NCBI GenBank assembly: GCA_947483545.1
Contig: CANKNP010000045.1
Location: 1 to 20,733 of the forward strand
Reading direction: 5' to 3'
Source of the DNA: Deltaproteobacteria bacterium
GTDB lineage: Bacteria > Myxococcota > UBA796 > SXON01
DNA length: 20,733 nucleotides
Part shown: positions 1 to 7,262 of the stretch, piece after piece
Layout of the letters: every line of letters begins with the position of its first letter
How positions within the stretch are numbered: the first letter of the stretch is position 1
The notes under the pieces: model-generated
Database searches by the model: none
What the model was told of the DNA's origin: nothing
Seen by the model: only the letters and a program-made list of their open reading frames with translations
Translations under genes and position numbers: made by a program

Positions 1-1
1 C

Positions 2-1309
2 GTCAACACCGCGACAGGCTTCAGCTACCAGGACGTTTTCGACGGCGCCGCCCGTGTCCGCAGCTGGATCAGCGACAAGGGTTTTGACAGCAAGGGCGTG
101 AACGATCTCGAGGGCTTCCTGCTCTCTCAGTCGGTGCCCCAGCTCATCCGGCACGTCCTCTTCCTGCAGCGCGCCACCACCGAATACACGACCTCCGTGT
201 ACGTGAAGGTCGGCACGACCGGCACCGGCGGCATGGGCCTGAACATCCCGTACACGCACAGCGAAGACCGCCCGTCCAAGAAGCTGCTCGCCAAGAACGA
301 AGCGGCTTTTGGGCACACCGGGCTCTTGTTCCTGCTGGCCCGCACGCCGAACGCGCCTATTGTGAAGGAGGTCAAGCCCGCCGCGATGATCGGCTACCGC
401 GCCGTCCAGGTCATGGAGGCCAAGGACCGGTTCGACAATTCCGATCTGTACGCGCCCAAATCCCAGGATCTGACCAGCGGAACGCTTGGGCTCCGCGACG
501 ATTCCGCCGGGTATGAGAAGTCTGGCCGACTCCGTGTCCCGGTCGTGGATACCGGCGAAAATGGCGTGTTCACCCGCGGGGAGTTCGCCGCCATCACAGC
601 CTTGGGGCAGATGGAGTACGTCACGCCCGAGGAGATCGCACACACCGTCGTGCTCGAGATCCGGGGCGCAAACACCGGCCAGGACACCATCTCCGCGCTC
701 GACGGCTCGGTCATGGACCCAAGCTACAAGGCCGGGCTCGTCCGAAACGTCGCGCTCTCGGATTTGGACGCCGTCGAAAAAGAATGCGGGATCACGTCTG
801 TCGCCCTCGGCCGGCTCGGGCCGCCAGAGCTGTCGAAGCTGCTCTTTGAAGCCGAGCTTCTCCGCCGTGCATGCGGCACGTTGGACGGCGTGACCGCAGA
901 GCCCGATCCCGCCAAGCTCGCTCAACGTTGCGCGGACGCGTTGGAGCCGAGCGGCATCATCCGTACCGCGCCTTCGATTGGGATCCCCATCCTGATGCCG
1001 GACGGGCGCACGCTCTTGCGGGGACCTCGCATCAACGTCCCCGAGGTGGTCGGCCACAACGACACCGTCCCGTTGGGCGATCTCGCGCGGGTGGACGCGT
1101 GGGCGCGCAAGGGCTGGATTGATCTGCGGGCCGAGAACATCGCGCATTGGCAGGCTCGATTCCGGAAGATGTTGAAGGGTCGGGCAACCTTGCGAGAGCT
1201 TGGCTCTGCGGCGGCGAGCATCGAGAGTTTCATGGCCACGGGGTTTGAGATTGGCGAGGTCGTCGCGTGGATCTTCAATAATGAGATGGGCGGGTTTCGG
1301 CAGAAATAG
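2..1309 (+). CDS. Conserved protein of unknown function, 5'-truncated by the window edge
   Basis: The reading frame is open from base 2 to the TAG at 1307-1309, with no stop back to the window edge, so the true start lies upstream. A GTG at 98 is only an internal codon. About 435 residues are visible. The most distinctive stretch is a Gly/Thr-rich segment (VGTTGTGGMGLNIPYTHSED) shortly after the GTG at 98, followed by a Lys-rich helix and a hydrophobic segment. It reminds me of large proteins annotated as NAD-dependent epimerase or short-chain dehydrogenase, but the N-terminal nucleotide-binding part that would test this is outside the window. No signal peptide or TM can be judged. It is followed 8 nt later by the methyltransferase on the same strand, so co-transcription is likely. 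Coding is secure; the function is only a weak guess. Confidence 0.8.
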   Translation, partial: VNTATGFSYQDVFDGAARVRSWISDKGFDSKGVNDLEGFLLSQSVPQLIRHVLFLQRATTEYTTSVYVKVGTTGTGGMGLNIPYTHSEDRPSKKLLAKNEAAFGHTGLLFLLARTPNAPIVKEVKPAAMIGYRAVQVMEAKDRFDNSDLYAPKSQDLTSGTLGLRDDSAGYEKSGRLRVPVVDTGENGVFTRGEFAAITALGQMEYVTPEEIAHTVVLEIRGANTGQDTISALDGSVMDPSYKAGLVRNVALSDLDAVEKECGITSVALGRLGPPELSKLLFEAELLRRACGTLDGVTAEPDPAKLAQRCADALEPSGIIRTAPSIGIPILMPDGRTLLRGPRINVPEVVGHNDTVPLGDLARVDAWARKGWIDLRAENIAHWQARFRKMLKGRATLRELGSAAASIESFMATGFEIGEVVAWIFNNEMGGFRQK

Positions 1310-1317
1310 GCCCCCCC

Positions 1318-2523
1318 GTGCCCACCCCCGTCACGATCCTGCTCTCCGAGATCACCGCCGCCCTCACCGCCGGCACGCTCGTCAAGCTCACGCTGAGCAA
1401 GCCTCGGCGGGGGCTTCCTGGGCCGGATCAGGCGCAGATTCGGCCCGTCCAACTTCGCGATCAGCCGCACATCACCGTGCTCCTGCGCCACGCCAACAAG
1501 GACATCACCGAGAATCACCCGATCTCGGACGCGCCCCTTGTCCTGGCGGAGTTGATGACCCGCTTCCAGAACGCCCACGTGTTCACGACGACCGGGGATC
1601 TCGAGCTGCGCACGAACAAGCACGGGGATCCCAAGCTGTTGCGGCACAAGCCAACGTTCACCGCCCCGCCAAGCTTGGAGCATGACCGCCCCAAGCGCTA
1701 CGTGCTGGATCCGGAGACGGCGCCTTGGCTCGTGGCGCTCGGCATCGTCGGCGCTGCGGGCCGCGTGCACAACGACAAGGCGGACAAGTACCGGCAGCTC
1801 CAGAACATCCTGAAGATCCTGGATGATCTCACCGAGGGCTCGGCGATCCGCCGGAAGCCTCGGCTCCGGGTCGTGGACATGGGCTGCGGGAAGGGCTACC
1901 TCACGTTCGCGATCCACCAATATTGCAATCAACACCTGGGTATCCCTACCGAGGTGATCGGCGTGGACCGCAACGCCGAGCTGATGGCGTTGTGCAACGA
2001 TGTCGCCCGAAAGCACAGCGTGACGGGTCTCCGATTTGAGTGCTCGACCGTCGAGGACTACGAACCGGGAGAGGCCGACATCCTCATCGCGCTTCACGCC
2101 TGCGACACGGCCACGGACGTGGCGATGTTCAAGGGGGTGCGGGCCGGCGCCGGGATCGTGATGGTCGTGCCTTGCTGTCAAAAGGAGCTACGCCCACAGT
2201 TCAAGCCTCCCCTGGAAGAACGCGCCTTGTTCAAGCACGACACCTTCCGCGATCGCTATTCGCAGATGCTGACGGATGCGTTGAGGGGCCTCTTGTTGGA
2301 GGCACGCGGGTACCGAACCCGCGTGATCGAGTTCATCTCGGACGCCCACACGCACCGCAACGTGATGATCGTCGGGATGCGCGACGGGGAGGATCGTGAT
2401 CTCGGGGGCAGACGCGCGGAGGCGTCGGCGATCAAGGCGCGATACGGCATCGCCACGCACACCCTGGAGACCTTGTTGGACAGCCTGCCGACGCCGGGAT
2501 CCGGTGTTCCCCTCGCGACATGA
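1318..2523 (+). CDS. SAM-dependent methyltransferase, Methyltransf_32 / METTL25-like
   Basis: This 401-aa soluble protein has a class I Rossmann methyltransferase core. Motif I is VVDMGCGKGY at residues 185-194. The acidic end of strand beta-2 (VIGVDRNAEL) follows near 213-222, then HACDTATD at 260-267 and VPCCQKEL at 284-291. The HACD...PCC combination is characteristic of the Methyltransf_32 group, which includes METTL25/RRNAD1-type proteins; the substrate cannot be read from sequence. The roughly 180-residue N-terminal part is not recognised. The start is GTG at 1318, 8 nt after the upstream stop, with no clear Shine-Dalgarno. The TGA at 2521-2523 overlaps the ATG of the histidine kinase as ATGA, indicating translational coupling. 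The methyltransferase fold is confident; an RNA or protein target is inference. Confidence 0.9.
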   Translation: MPTPVTILLSEITAALTAGTLVKLTLSKPRRGLPGPDQAQIRPVQLRDQPHITVLLRHANKDITENHPISDAPLVLAELMTRFQNAHVFTTTGDLELRTNKHGDPKLLRHKPTFTAPPSLEHDRPKRYVLDPETAPWLVALGIVGAAGRVHNDKADKYRQLQNILKILDDLTEGSAIRRKPRLRVVDMGCGKGYLTFAIHQYCNQHLGIPTEVIGVDRNAELMALCNDVARKHSVTGLRFECSTVEDYEPGEADILIALHACDTATDVAMFKGVRAGAGIVMVVPCCQKELRPQFKPPLEERALFKHDTFRDRYSQMLTDALRGLLLEARGYRTRVIEFISDAHTHRNVMIVGMRDGEDRDLGGRRAEASAIKARYGIATHTLETLLDSLPTPGSGVPLAT

Positions 2524-4538
2524 AGACCACGCAGGAGCTTGAGGCTCGTATCGCTGTGTTAGAGGCGGAGAATGCCGCACTGAGGAACAGCGAGCGGTTC
2601 TTGGAGTCGATCGTCGAGAACCTGCCGGATATGGTTTTCGTGAAAGACGCCGAGGAGCTGAAGTTTGTACGGTTCAACGCCGCGGGCGAGGGGATCTTAG
2701 GCTACCAACGCGAGCAGTTGCTCGGAAAGAGTGACCGGGACTTTTTCCCCGAGGCCGAGGCGAACTTTTTCCTGGAGAAGGACCGCGAGGTGCTGCAGCA
2801 CGGCGGCGTGCTGGACATCCCCGAGGAGCCCATCCACACGGCCCGCGGCGTGCGGTACCTGCACACCAAGAAGATCCCGGTGCTCGATGACCAGGGAAAA
2901 GCCATCTTCCTGCTGGGCATCTCCGAAGACATCACGGAGACCAAGCTGGCGCGGGAGCGGCTGACCGAGCGCACTGAGGAGCTCGCCCGCGCGCACGATG
3001 ATCTGCTCCGGGCCGATTTCGACCTGCGTGTGTCCGAGGCGAGACTGCGGGCGTTGTTGGAGCACTTTCCGGGCGCGATGTGGACAACGGACGAGGCGCT
3101 CCGGTTCACCTCGACGGCCGGCGGCCTGGTCACCCAGCTCGGCCTCACCGCGGAGCGGGTGCTCGGCGACAGCGTGGAGGTCTGGCTTCAGCCGGCCGGT
3201 CCCGGCCAGGACACGCTGGAGTTGCATCGCCTCGCGCTCGGCGGGGCACCGCAGACCTACGAGTTTCGGGCGTTGGGAAAGACTTTTGAGGCCAGGCTCG
3301 ACCGGCTGGGTGTGACGGGATCTGAGGGCCTGATCGGCGTGGCGCTGGACGTGACGGAGCGTCGCCGGGTGGAAGCCGAGCGCTTCCGCGCGCGGCTGGA
3401 GCGCGGCCAGAAGCTTGAGATGCTCGGGCTGCTCGCCGGTGGGATCGCGCACGACTTCAACAACCTGTTGACGGTGATCCTGGGGAACGCGAGCTTGGCG
3501 CTCCTGCGCCTCGGCGAAGGCGATCCTGCGCGGCAGGCTGTGGAGCGCGTGGAGCAGTCGGCGCAGACGGCTGCCGATCTGACCCGTCAGCTCCTCGCGT
3601 ATTCGGGCAAAGGCCGGTTCGTGATCGAGCCCCTCGACCTTTCGCGCATCGTGCAGGAGATGGGCACGCTTTTTCGGGTGTCGATCTCCAAGAAGGCTGT
3701 GCTGAAGTTCGAGCTCGCCCCGGATCTTCCCAGGTGTGAGGCGGACAGCTCTCAGATTCGCCAGATCCTCATCAACCTGATCACCAACGCCTCCGACGCG
3801 CTGGGCGACGCGCCCGGGAGCATCACGCTGGCCACAGGGATGGTCTACGCGGATCGCGCCTACCTCGCTCGGGCGTGGCTCGACGAGGACCTGCCGGAGG
3901 GACCGTACGTTTGGATCGAAGTGAGCGACACCGGCATCGGAATGGCGCCGGACACCCAGAATCAGATGTTTGATCCGTTCTTCACGACCAAACCGCGGGG
4001 TCACGGGCTCGGTCTCTCCGCGACGCTGGGCATCGTGCGGGGCCATCGGGGCGCGATCCGGGTGTACAGCGAGCCCCACATCGGGACGACCATCAAGATC
4101 CTGTTCCCTGCCGTCGCGGACGGGCGGGTTCGCCCAGTGCCTGAGGCCCGGACCCCGGGCACCCAGGGCCAGGGCTTGGTGTTGGTGGTCGATGACGAGG
4201 TGCAGATCTGCCAGTTCGCGGCGGACGTCCTGGAGGGGGCCGGGTTTGGGGTGATCACGGCGTGCGACGGGCTCAGCGCCATCGCCCAATTTCAGGCGAG
4301 CCCGGTCAAGGTCGGCGGGGTGTTGCTGGACATGACGATGCCCAAGATGGGCGGAGAGGAGGCTTTCCGAGAGCTTCGACGTCTGGATCCCGGCATACAA
4401 GTCCTGCTGTCGAGCGGGTACAACGAGCAGGACGCGACCAGCCGATTTGCCGGGCGAGGCCTGGCCGGCTTCTTGCAAAAACCCTACACCGCGGATCAGC
4501 TGATCCAGAGCGTCCGAGCGCTCTTCGTCAAGCGCTAA
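2520..4538 (+). CDS. Hybrid sensor histidine kinase (PAS-PAS-HK-REC)
   Basis: This 672-aa cytoplasmic sensor kinase has a fused receiver and no membrane segment. An N-terminal coiled coil (about 1-24) leads into a PAS/PAC domain (about 25-142, ending GISEDITE), a charged helical linker, and a more divergent second PAS (about 175-282, ending GVALDVTE). The dimerisation/phosphoacceptor helix contains GGIAHDFNNLLTVILGN with His311. The ATPase domain shows the N box (NLITNASDA, 419-427), G1 (DTGIGM, 470-475), F box (FDPFFTTK, 484-491) and G2 (GHGLGLS, 494-500). The receiver (about 551-670) has Asp558/Asp559, phosphoacceptor Asp604 in LLDMTMPKMGG, and Lys654. All catalytic residues are present, so it should be active. 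The start is the ATG in the ATGA overlap. The signal is unknown; a partner with an output domain is not in this window. Confidence 0.96.
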   Translation: MKTTQELEARIAVLEAENAALRNSERFLESIVENLPDMVFVKDAEELKFVRFNAAGEGILGYQREQLLGKSDRDFFPEAEANFFLEKDREVLQHGGVLDIPEEPIHTARGVRYLHTKKIPVLDDQGKAIFLLGISEDITETKLARERLTERTEELARAHDDLLRADFDLRVSEARLRALLEHFPGAMWTTDEALRFTSTAGGLVTQLGLTAERVLGDSVEVWLQPAGPGQDTLELHRLALGGAPQTYEFRALGKTFEARLDRLGVTGSEGLIGVALDVTERRRVEAERFRARLERGQKLEMLGLLAGGIAHDFNNLLTVILGNASLALLRLGEGDPARQAVERVEQSAQTAADLTRQLLAYSGKGRFVIEPLDLSRIVQEMGTLFRVSISKKAVLKFELAPDLPRCEADSSQIRQILINLITNASDALGDAPGSITLATGMVYADRAYLARAWLDEDLPEGPYVWIEVSDTGIGMAPDTQNQMFDPFFTTKPRGHGLGLSATLGIVRGHRGAIRVYSEPHIGTTIKILFPAVADGRVRPVPEARTPGTQGQGLVLVVDDEVQICQFAADVLEGAGFGVITACDGLSAIAQFQASPVKVGGVLLDMTMPKMGGEEAFRELRRLDPGIQVLLSSGYNEQDATSRFAGRGLAGFLQKPYTADQLIQSVRALFVKR

Positions 4539-4585
4539 GGGTTGGGCGCCGGGGCGATGCCCTCCCGCCTGGATACAGCGCGCCC

Positions 4586-5386
4586 GTGCTTCTGCTCGCG
4601 CTGCTCGTGAACCCGGTCGAGGCGTCGCGGCCCGCCGACCTTGCGCCGGGCGCGCCCGAGCTCCAAGAGGGGGAGCAGCGTTTGTCGAGCCTGCTCGGCG
4701 GGGCCGATGCGACGCGCGCGGCGGCCTCTCGCCTGCAGGCGCGTTGGGTGATGCTCGGCGAGCCCGTGCCGGACGAGAAGGGCAAGCCCAAGGCGGCGGA
4801 TCCATGCGCTGAGGAGCGTCTCGAGATCGGCTGGCGCATCGAGCGGTTCGGCGCCGCCTGGCGGGAGGCTGCTCAAGCGGCCCATGCGGAGGCCGGGCGC
4901 GTCCGGACCATTCGGGCAGCGGCGACGGTGGCCCCGCTCGTGGACACCCGGTGGGCGGATCGCCTGCGCTCGCTGTTGGAGCGCGACGAGAGCGGGCTGC
5001 GCGCTTTCCTGGAGGCGAGCGTCTGGCAGGCCCAATTCGTGCGCCCGGTGCTGGCGATGTGCGCGGCGAGGGTGACCGCTCCTGTGGTGGCGAAGCCCGA
5101 AGCCGCCCCACCGGAAGACGCCGCGGCGGTCGAGCTCCCCGCGCCGCCAAACGGGGAGGCGCTCACGTTCGTCTGGGAGCGAGGCCACACGCGAGAGCTT
5201 GTTGCTGCGCTCGCAGTGGGTGACGGCTGGATCTGCCCGGGGTCGGTGCGTGCGGACGACGCCGTGGTGCTGCTGGTCGCAGAGCCGGATGGCGCTGCGA
5301 GGGCCTGCTGGTCAGCGTCGTCGAGCTGTGGGTGTGCGCCCGGCGCTGTGTACCCGGGCGGGGTTTTGGCGGCGCCGGGGGAGTGA
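4586..5386 (+). CDS. Small exported hypothetical protein
   Basis: This 266-aa protein starts at a GTG at 4586, 47 nt after the kinase stop. The frame stays open further upstream, but only inside the kinase gene. The GTG is preferred because it begins a short hydrophobic signal-like segment (MLLLALLVNPVEA) with a plausible cleavage after Ala. No domain is recognised. The body is Ala/Glu/Arg-rich and probably helical to about residue 150. A Pro/Ala/Glu-rich stretch (about 165-190) follows, then a C-terminal region with several Cys (CPG, ACW, SSCGCAPG), which suggests a small disulfide-bonded domain. The third codon position is strongly G/C biased, supporting real coding. It is probably the last gene of the plus-strand group. 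Confidence 0.7.
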   Translation: MLLLALLVNPVEASRPADLAPGAPELQEGEQRLSSLLGGADATRAAASRLQARWVMLGEPVPDEKGKPKAADPCAEERLEIGWRIERFGAAWREAAQAAHAEAGRVRTIRAAATVAPLVDTRWADRLRSLLERDESGLRAFLEASVWQAQFVRPVLAMCAARVTAPVVAKPEAAPPEDAAAVELPAPPNGEALTFVWERGHTRELVAALAVGDGWICPGSVRADDAVVLLVAEPDGAARACWSASSSCGCAPGAVYPGGVLAAPGE

Positions 5387-5402
5387 TTGTCGGTGAGATT
5401 GT

Positions 5403-5449
5403 CCTCCCTCCCCCCTCCCGGGGGGAGGTGCCCGCAGGGCGGAGGGGGG
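5403..5449. repeat. G/C-rich palindromic intergenic repeat (REP-like)
   Basis: A C-run/G-run element lies between convergent genes. CCTCCC (5414-5419) pairs with GGGAGG (5423-5428) around a GGG loop. GCCC (5430-5433) pairs with GGGC (5437-5440) around GCA. The flanking CCTCC (5403-5407) can pair with GGAGG (5441-5445), giving a cloverleaf-like fold. Its appearance is like dispersed G/C-rich palindromes in many high-G+C genomes. Copy number cannot be judged here. Confidence 0.5.
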
Positions 5450-5488
5450 TTCCTTGAACGTCACGTCGCAGCGAAAGCCCCGCGCCGC

Positions 5489-5513
5489 ACATAACTGAGC
5501 CCCTCAGTTATGT
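5489..5513. terminator. Perfect 11-bp-arm palindrome between convergent genes
   Basis: ACATAACTGAG (5489-5499) and its exact reverse complement (5503-5513) flank a CCC loop. The sequence is A/T-rich in an otherwise G/C-rich region. The right arm reaches the stop codon of the minus-strand CTERM protein gene (stop 5513-5515). The position suits a bidirectional terminator, but there is no long T-tract on either strand. A protein-binding palindrome is possible. Confidence 0.5.
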
Positions 5514-6505
5514 TACATTCCGGACCCGCCCGATGTGCAGCGGCGGGACCACGGCGGTGTGGGCGGCTGGCGGATGGGATGGCGCCGCCCACATGCCCAC
5601 GCCCACAGCAGCATCACCAGCCCCGTCCCCGTCCCCGTCCCCGCGCTCGAACAGCCACACTTCGGGCATTCGACCTGACCCGTTTCGGCGCACGGCACGA
5701 TGCGGAAACGGAAAGGCGAGGACTCAGAGGTGGTGATGAACCCGCCGTCCGAGCGCACGCCGATGGCCTCCCCCTGGGGATCCTCTCCGAGGTCGAGCGC
5801 CACCGGGGTCATGGGCCAGATCGTTGCGACGTCGCAGGCCTGCCACACCCAAGCCGTGCTCAAGGTCCGCAGCACCACGGTGTTCTGGGTCATCACGCCG
5901 CCGGTCACCGCCCCGTCCAGCGTGATCTCGGCCTCGCGGACGAGCACGTCGGGCTCGTCACCGCAACTGAGGGCGTCCACCTTGTAGATCTTGACCTCGC
6001 CGTCGTCCTCTTTGGTCGCGATGCGCACCACCCCGCTCGAAGGGTCCACCAGCAAGGCCTCCGCGTCGCGGGGGCCATCCTCGTAGACCAGATCGCAGCC
6101 GACGGCGTCCACGATCGTCTCGGCGCTCTCAGGCACGATCCAGATCGTGATGAAGCCCCGGGAGTCGTCATTGTCGCCGATGTCGGCGATGTAGAGGCAG
6201 TCCCCGCCGCCGGGGCAAGGTCCGCTGGCGAGGTCCTCCCAGTCCGTGTTGGTGGCGCCGACGACCAACTGCAGCGCCCGAGTAGCTCCCAACTCATCGA
6301 ACAGGTAGAGGTTCCGGTCGCCTCCGGCGTCGTTGAGGGTGTAGTAGAGCCCCTCCTCGACGGTGCTCGCCGCGACCCCGGAGGACTCGTCGACGTCGAT
6401 CTCCGCGTCCGTCAGGGGGCCTGCCTCGTCCCACGCGACACACACGGCCGCTGGCGGCTTAGCCCTGTTCGCCCAGGCGGCGAGCGAGAGCAGGATCAAC
6501 CCCAT
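5513..6505 (-). CDS. Exported propeller-like protein with MYXO-CTERM-like tail
   Basis: This 330-aa protein begins with a hydrophobic signal-like segment (MGLILLSLAAWANRA). The body contains patterns such as GLYYTLNDAGGDRNLYLFD, DWEDLA and LYIADIGDND. These occur in conserved extracellular proteins with repeated beta-strand blades, so a beta-propeller is likely but not certain. Near residue 280 a Cys patch (CPKCGC), a Gly-Thr repeat, a hydrophobic helix (GLVMLLWAWACG) and Arg-Arg form a MYXO-CTERM-like sorting signal. It is odd that 22 further residues follow the Arg pair before the TAA, whereas such signals normally end the protein. The ATG at 6505 lies inside the receiver gene (10-nt overlap), implying coupling. 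It is the last gene of the minus-strand cluster. Confidence 0.8.
   Translation of the reverse strand: MGLILLSLAAWANRAKPPAAVCVAWDEAGPLTDAEIDVDESSGVAASTVEEGLYYTLNDAGGDRNLYLFDELGATRALQLVVGATNTDWEDLASGPCPGGGDCLYIADIGDNDDSRGFITIWIVPESAETIVDAVGCDLVYEDGPRDAEALLVDPSSGVVRIATKEDDGEVKIYKVDALSCGDEPDVLVREAEITLDGAVTGGVMTQNTVVLRTLSTAWVWQACDVATIWPMTPVALDLGEDPQGEAIGVRSDGGFITTSESSPFRFRIVPCAETGQVECPKCGCSSAGTGTGTGLVMLLWAWACGRRHPIRQPPTPPWSRRCTSGGSGM
5621..5644. repeat. Hexanucleotide microsatellite (CCCCGT)3 plus CCCCGC
   Basis: Four consecutive 6-bp units lie inside the CTERM protein gene. On the minus strand they encode the Gly-Thr repeat between the Cys patch and the hydrophobic helix. Because the unit is two codons, copy-number changes would alter linker length without shifting the frame. 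Confidence 0.8.
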
Positions 6506-6981
6506 TCCTTCGCCCTCTCTCGCTCTCGCACCACGTCCATGATCGCGTTCAACAGTACTTCAAATGGGGCGGGCTTCCGAACCCGGGCATGAACCCGCTC
6601 GCCGAGCAGCTGAACCAGGATCGGATCGGTACACGCGGTGTGCGCCAACACGATCGGCGGGTCGCTCAGGCGATCCACCTCGTCGAGGAGCACGAGCCCG
6701 CCGAGGTGTTCGATGTCCTGCGCGTACTTCCGCGACCGAGGTCCGAGCACGGCACGGGGCGACGGGCCAAGCGGGATGAACAGGTCGGTGACGAGGATGT
6801 CGATGCCGCCGGGCGAGCCGTTCGCTGCGGGGGCGTGCAGCGCGATCACGGCCGTCTCCACGGTCGTGGCGACGAGGATCTCGCTCCCGGCGTGAACCCC
6901 CTCTACAAACGCCTCACGCAAGACACGCGCCAGGGCCTCGACGTTCTCGGGGTCGTCGTCCACGAAGAGCAGCCTCAACAC
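6496..6981 (-). CDS. Stand-alone response-regulator receiver protein
   Basis: This 161-aa protein starts at GTG (6981-6979), which overlaps the upstream stop as GTGTTGA; a TTG one codon later is an alternative. The open frame extends further upstream, but that part is Arg-rich and overlaps the MopE-like gene. The N-terminus MLRLLFVDDDPENVEAL gives the acidic cluster Asp8-Asp10. DILVTDLFIPLG gives phosphoacceptor Asp66, and RKPAP gives the conserved Lys136. The loop after Asp66 is long (RAVLGPRSRKYAQDIEHLGG), so the receiver is atypical. There is no DNA-binding or enzymatic output domain, suggesting it acts by protein-protein contact in the manner of CheY or Spo0F. It lies in the Ser/Thr-kinase cluster; no partner histidine kinase is adjacent. 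Confidence 0.85.
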   Translation of the reverse strand: MLRLLFVDDDPENVEALARVLREAFVEGVHAGSEILVATTVETAVIALHAPAANGSPGGIDILVTDLFIPLGPSPRAVLGPRSRKYAQDIEHLGGLVLLDEVDRLSDPPIVLAHTACTDPILVQLLGERVHARVRKPAPFEVLLNAIMDVVRERERAKEWG

Positions 6982-7262
6982 CGCCTCCAGAGGATCAGCA
7001 GCGCGGGGAGCCAGAGCCAGAGGGAACCAGGCCCGCTCGCGCAGGTCCAAGAGATGCCGCCGCCGGTGGGCGAGTGGTCGAGGGTCATCGCGCAGCCCTC
7101 GTCGGCCTCTCCGTCGCAATTGTCGTCCACGAGGTTGCAGGCTTCGGTCGCGTCGGGGTGGACGGCGTCGTCGGCGTCGTCACAGTCGTCGCCCCCGTCG
7201 AGGAGGCTGATGTACCCGTCACCATCGGCGTCGGAGCCAACCTGGGCGGTGTCGGACGTCAA
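6975..7262 (-). CDS. Short MopE-type metal-binding-motif protein with C-terminal membrane anchor
   Basis: This 95-aa product starts at TTG 7262, overlapping the upstream TGA as TTGA. It contains the DxDxDGY...DDCDD...HPDA.E.CN..DDNCDG..DE.C signature of the MopE putative metal-binding motif family (PF11617), at about residues 11-57. Asp side chains and Cys pairs are typical of Ca2+- or Cu-binding surface proteins. A Cys-Ala-Ser-Gly turn, a hydrophobic helix (WLWLPALLILW) and Arg-Arg-Cys end the protein, resembling a degenerate MYXO-CTERM. Proteins of this kind normally have an N-terminal signal peptide and this one has none. It may be a truncated relic, be carried by its partner, or be joined to the upstream product by slippage on TTTT. 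Confidence 0.65.
   Translation of the reverse strand: MTSDTAQVGSDADGDGYISLLDGGDDCDDADDAVHPDATEACNLVDDNCDGEADEGCAMTLDHSPTGGGISWTCASGPGSLWLWLPALLILWRRC

Noticed and set aside
922..2181. A long minus-strand open frame opposite the methyltransferase and the truncated gene
   Set aside because: It crosses two genes with clear protein features; composition is antisense-like.
2697..5150. A very long open frame on the minus strand opposite the histidine kinase
   Set aside because: It lies antisense to a kinase with intact motifs in every domain; its translation is Arg/Ala/Pro/His-rich low-complexity sequence, typical of antisense frames in high-G+C DNA.
5510..6592. A plus-strand open frame opposite the propeller-like CTERM gene
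   Set aside because: The minus-strand frame has a signal peptide, a CTERM-like tail and coupled overlap; the plus frame has none.
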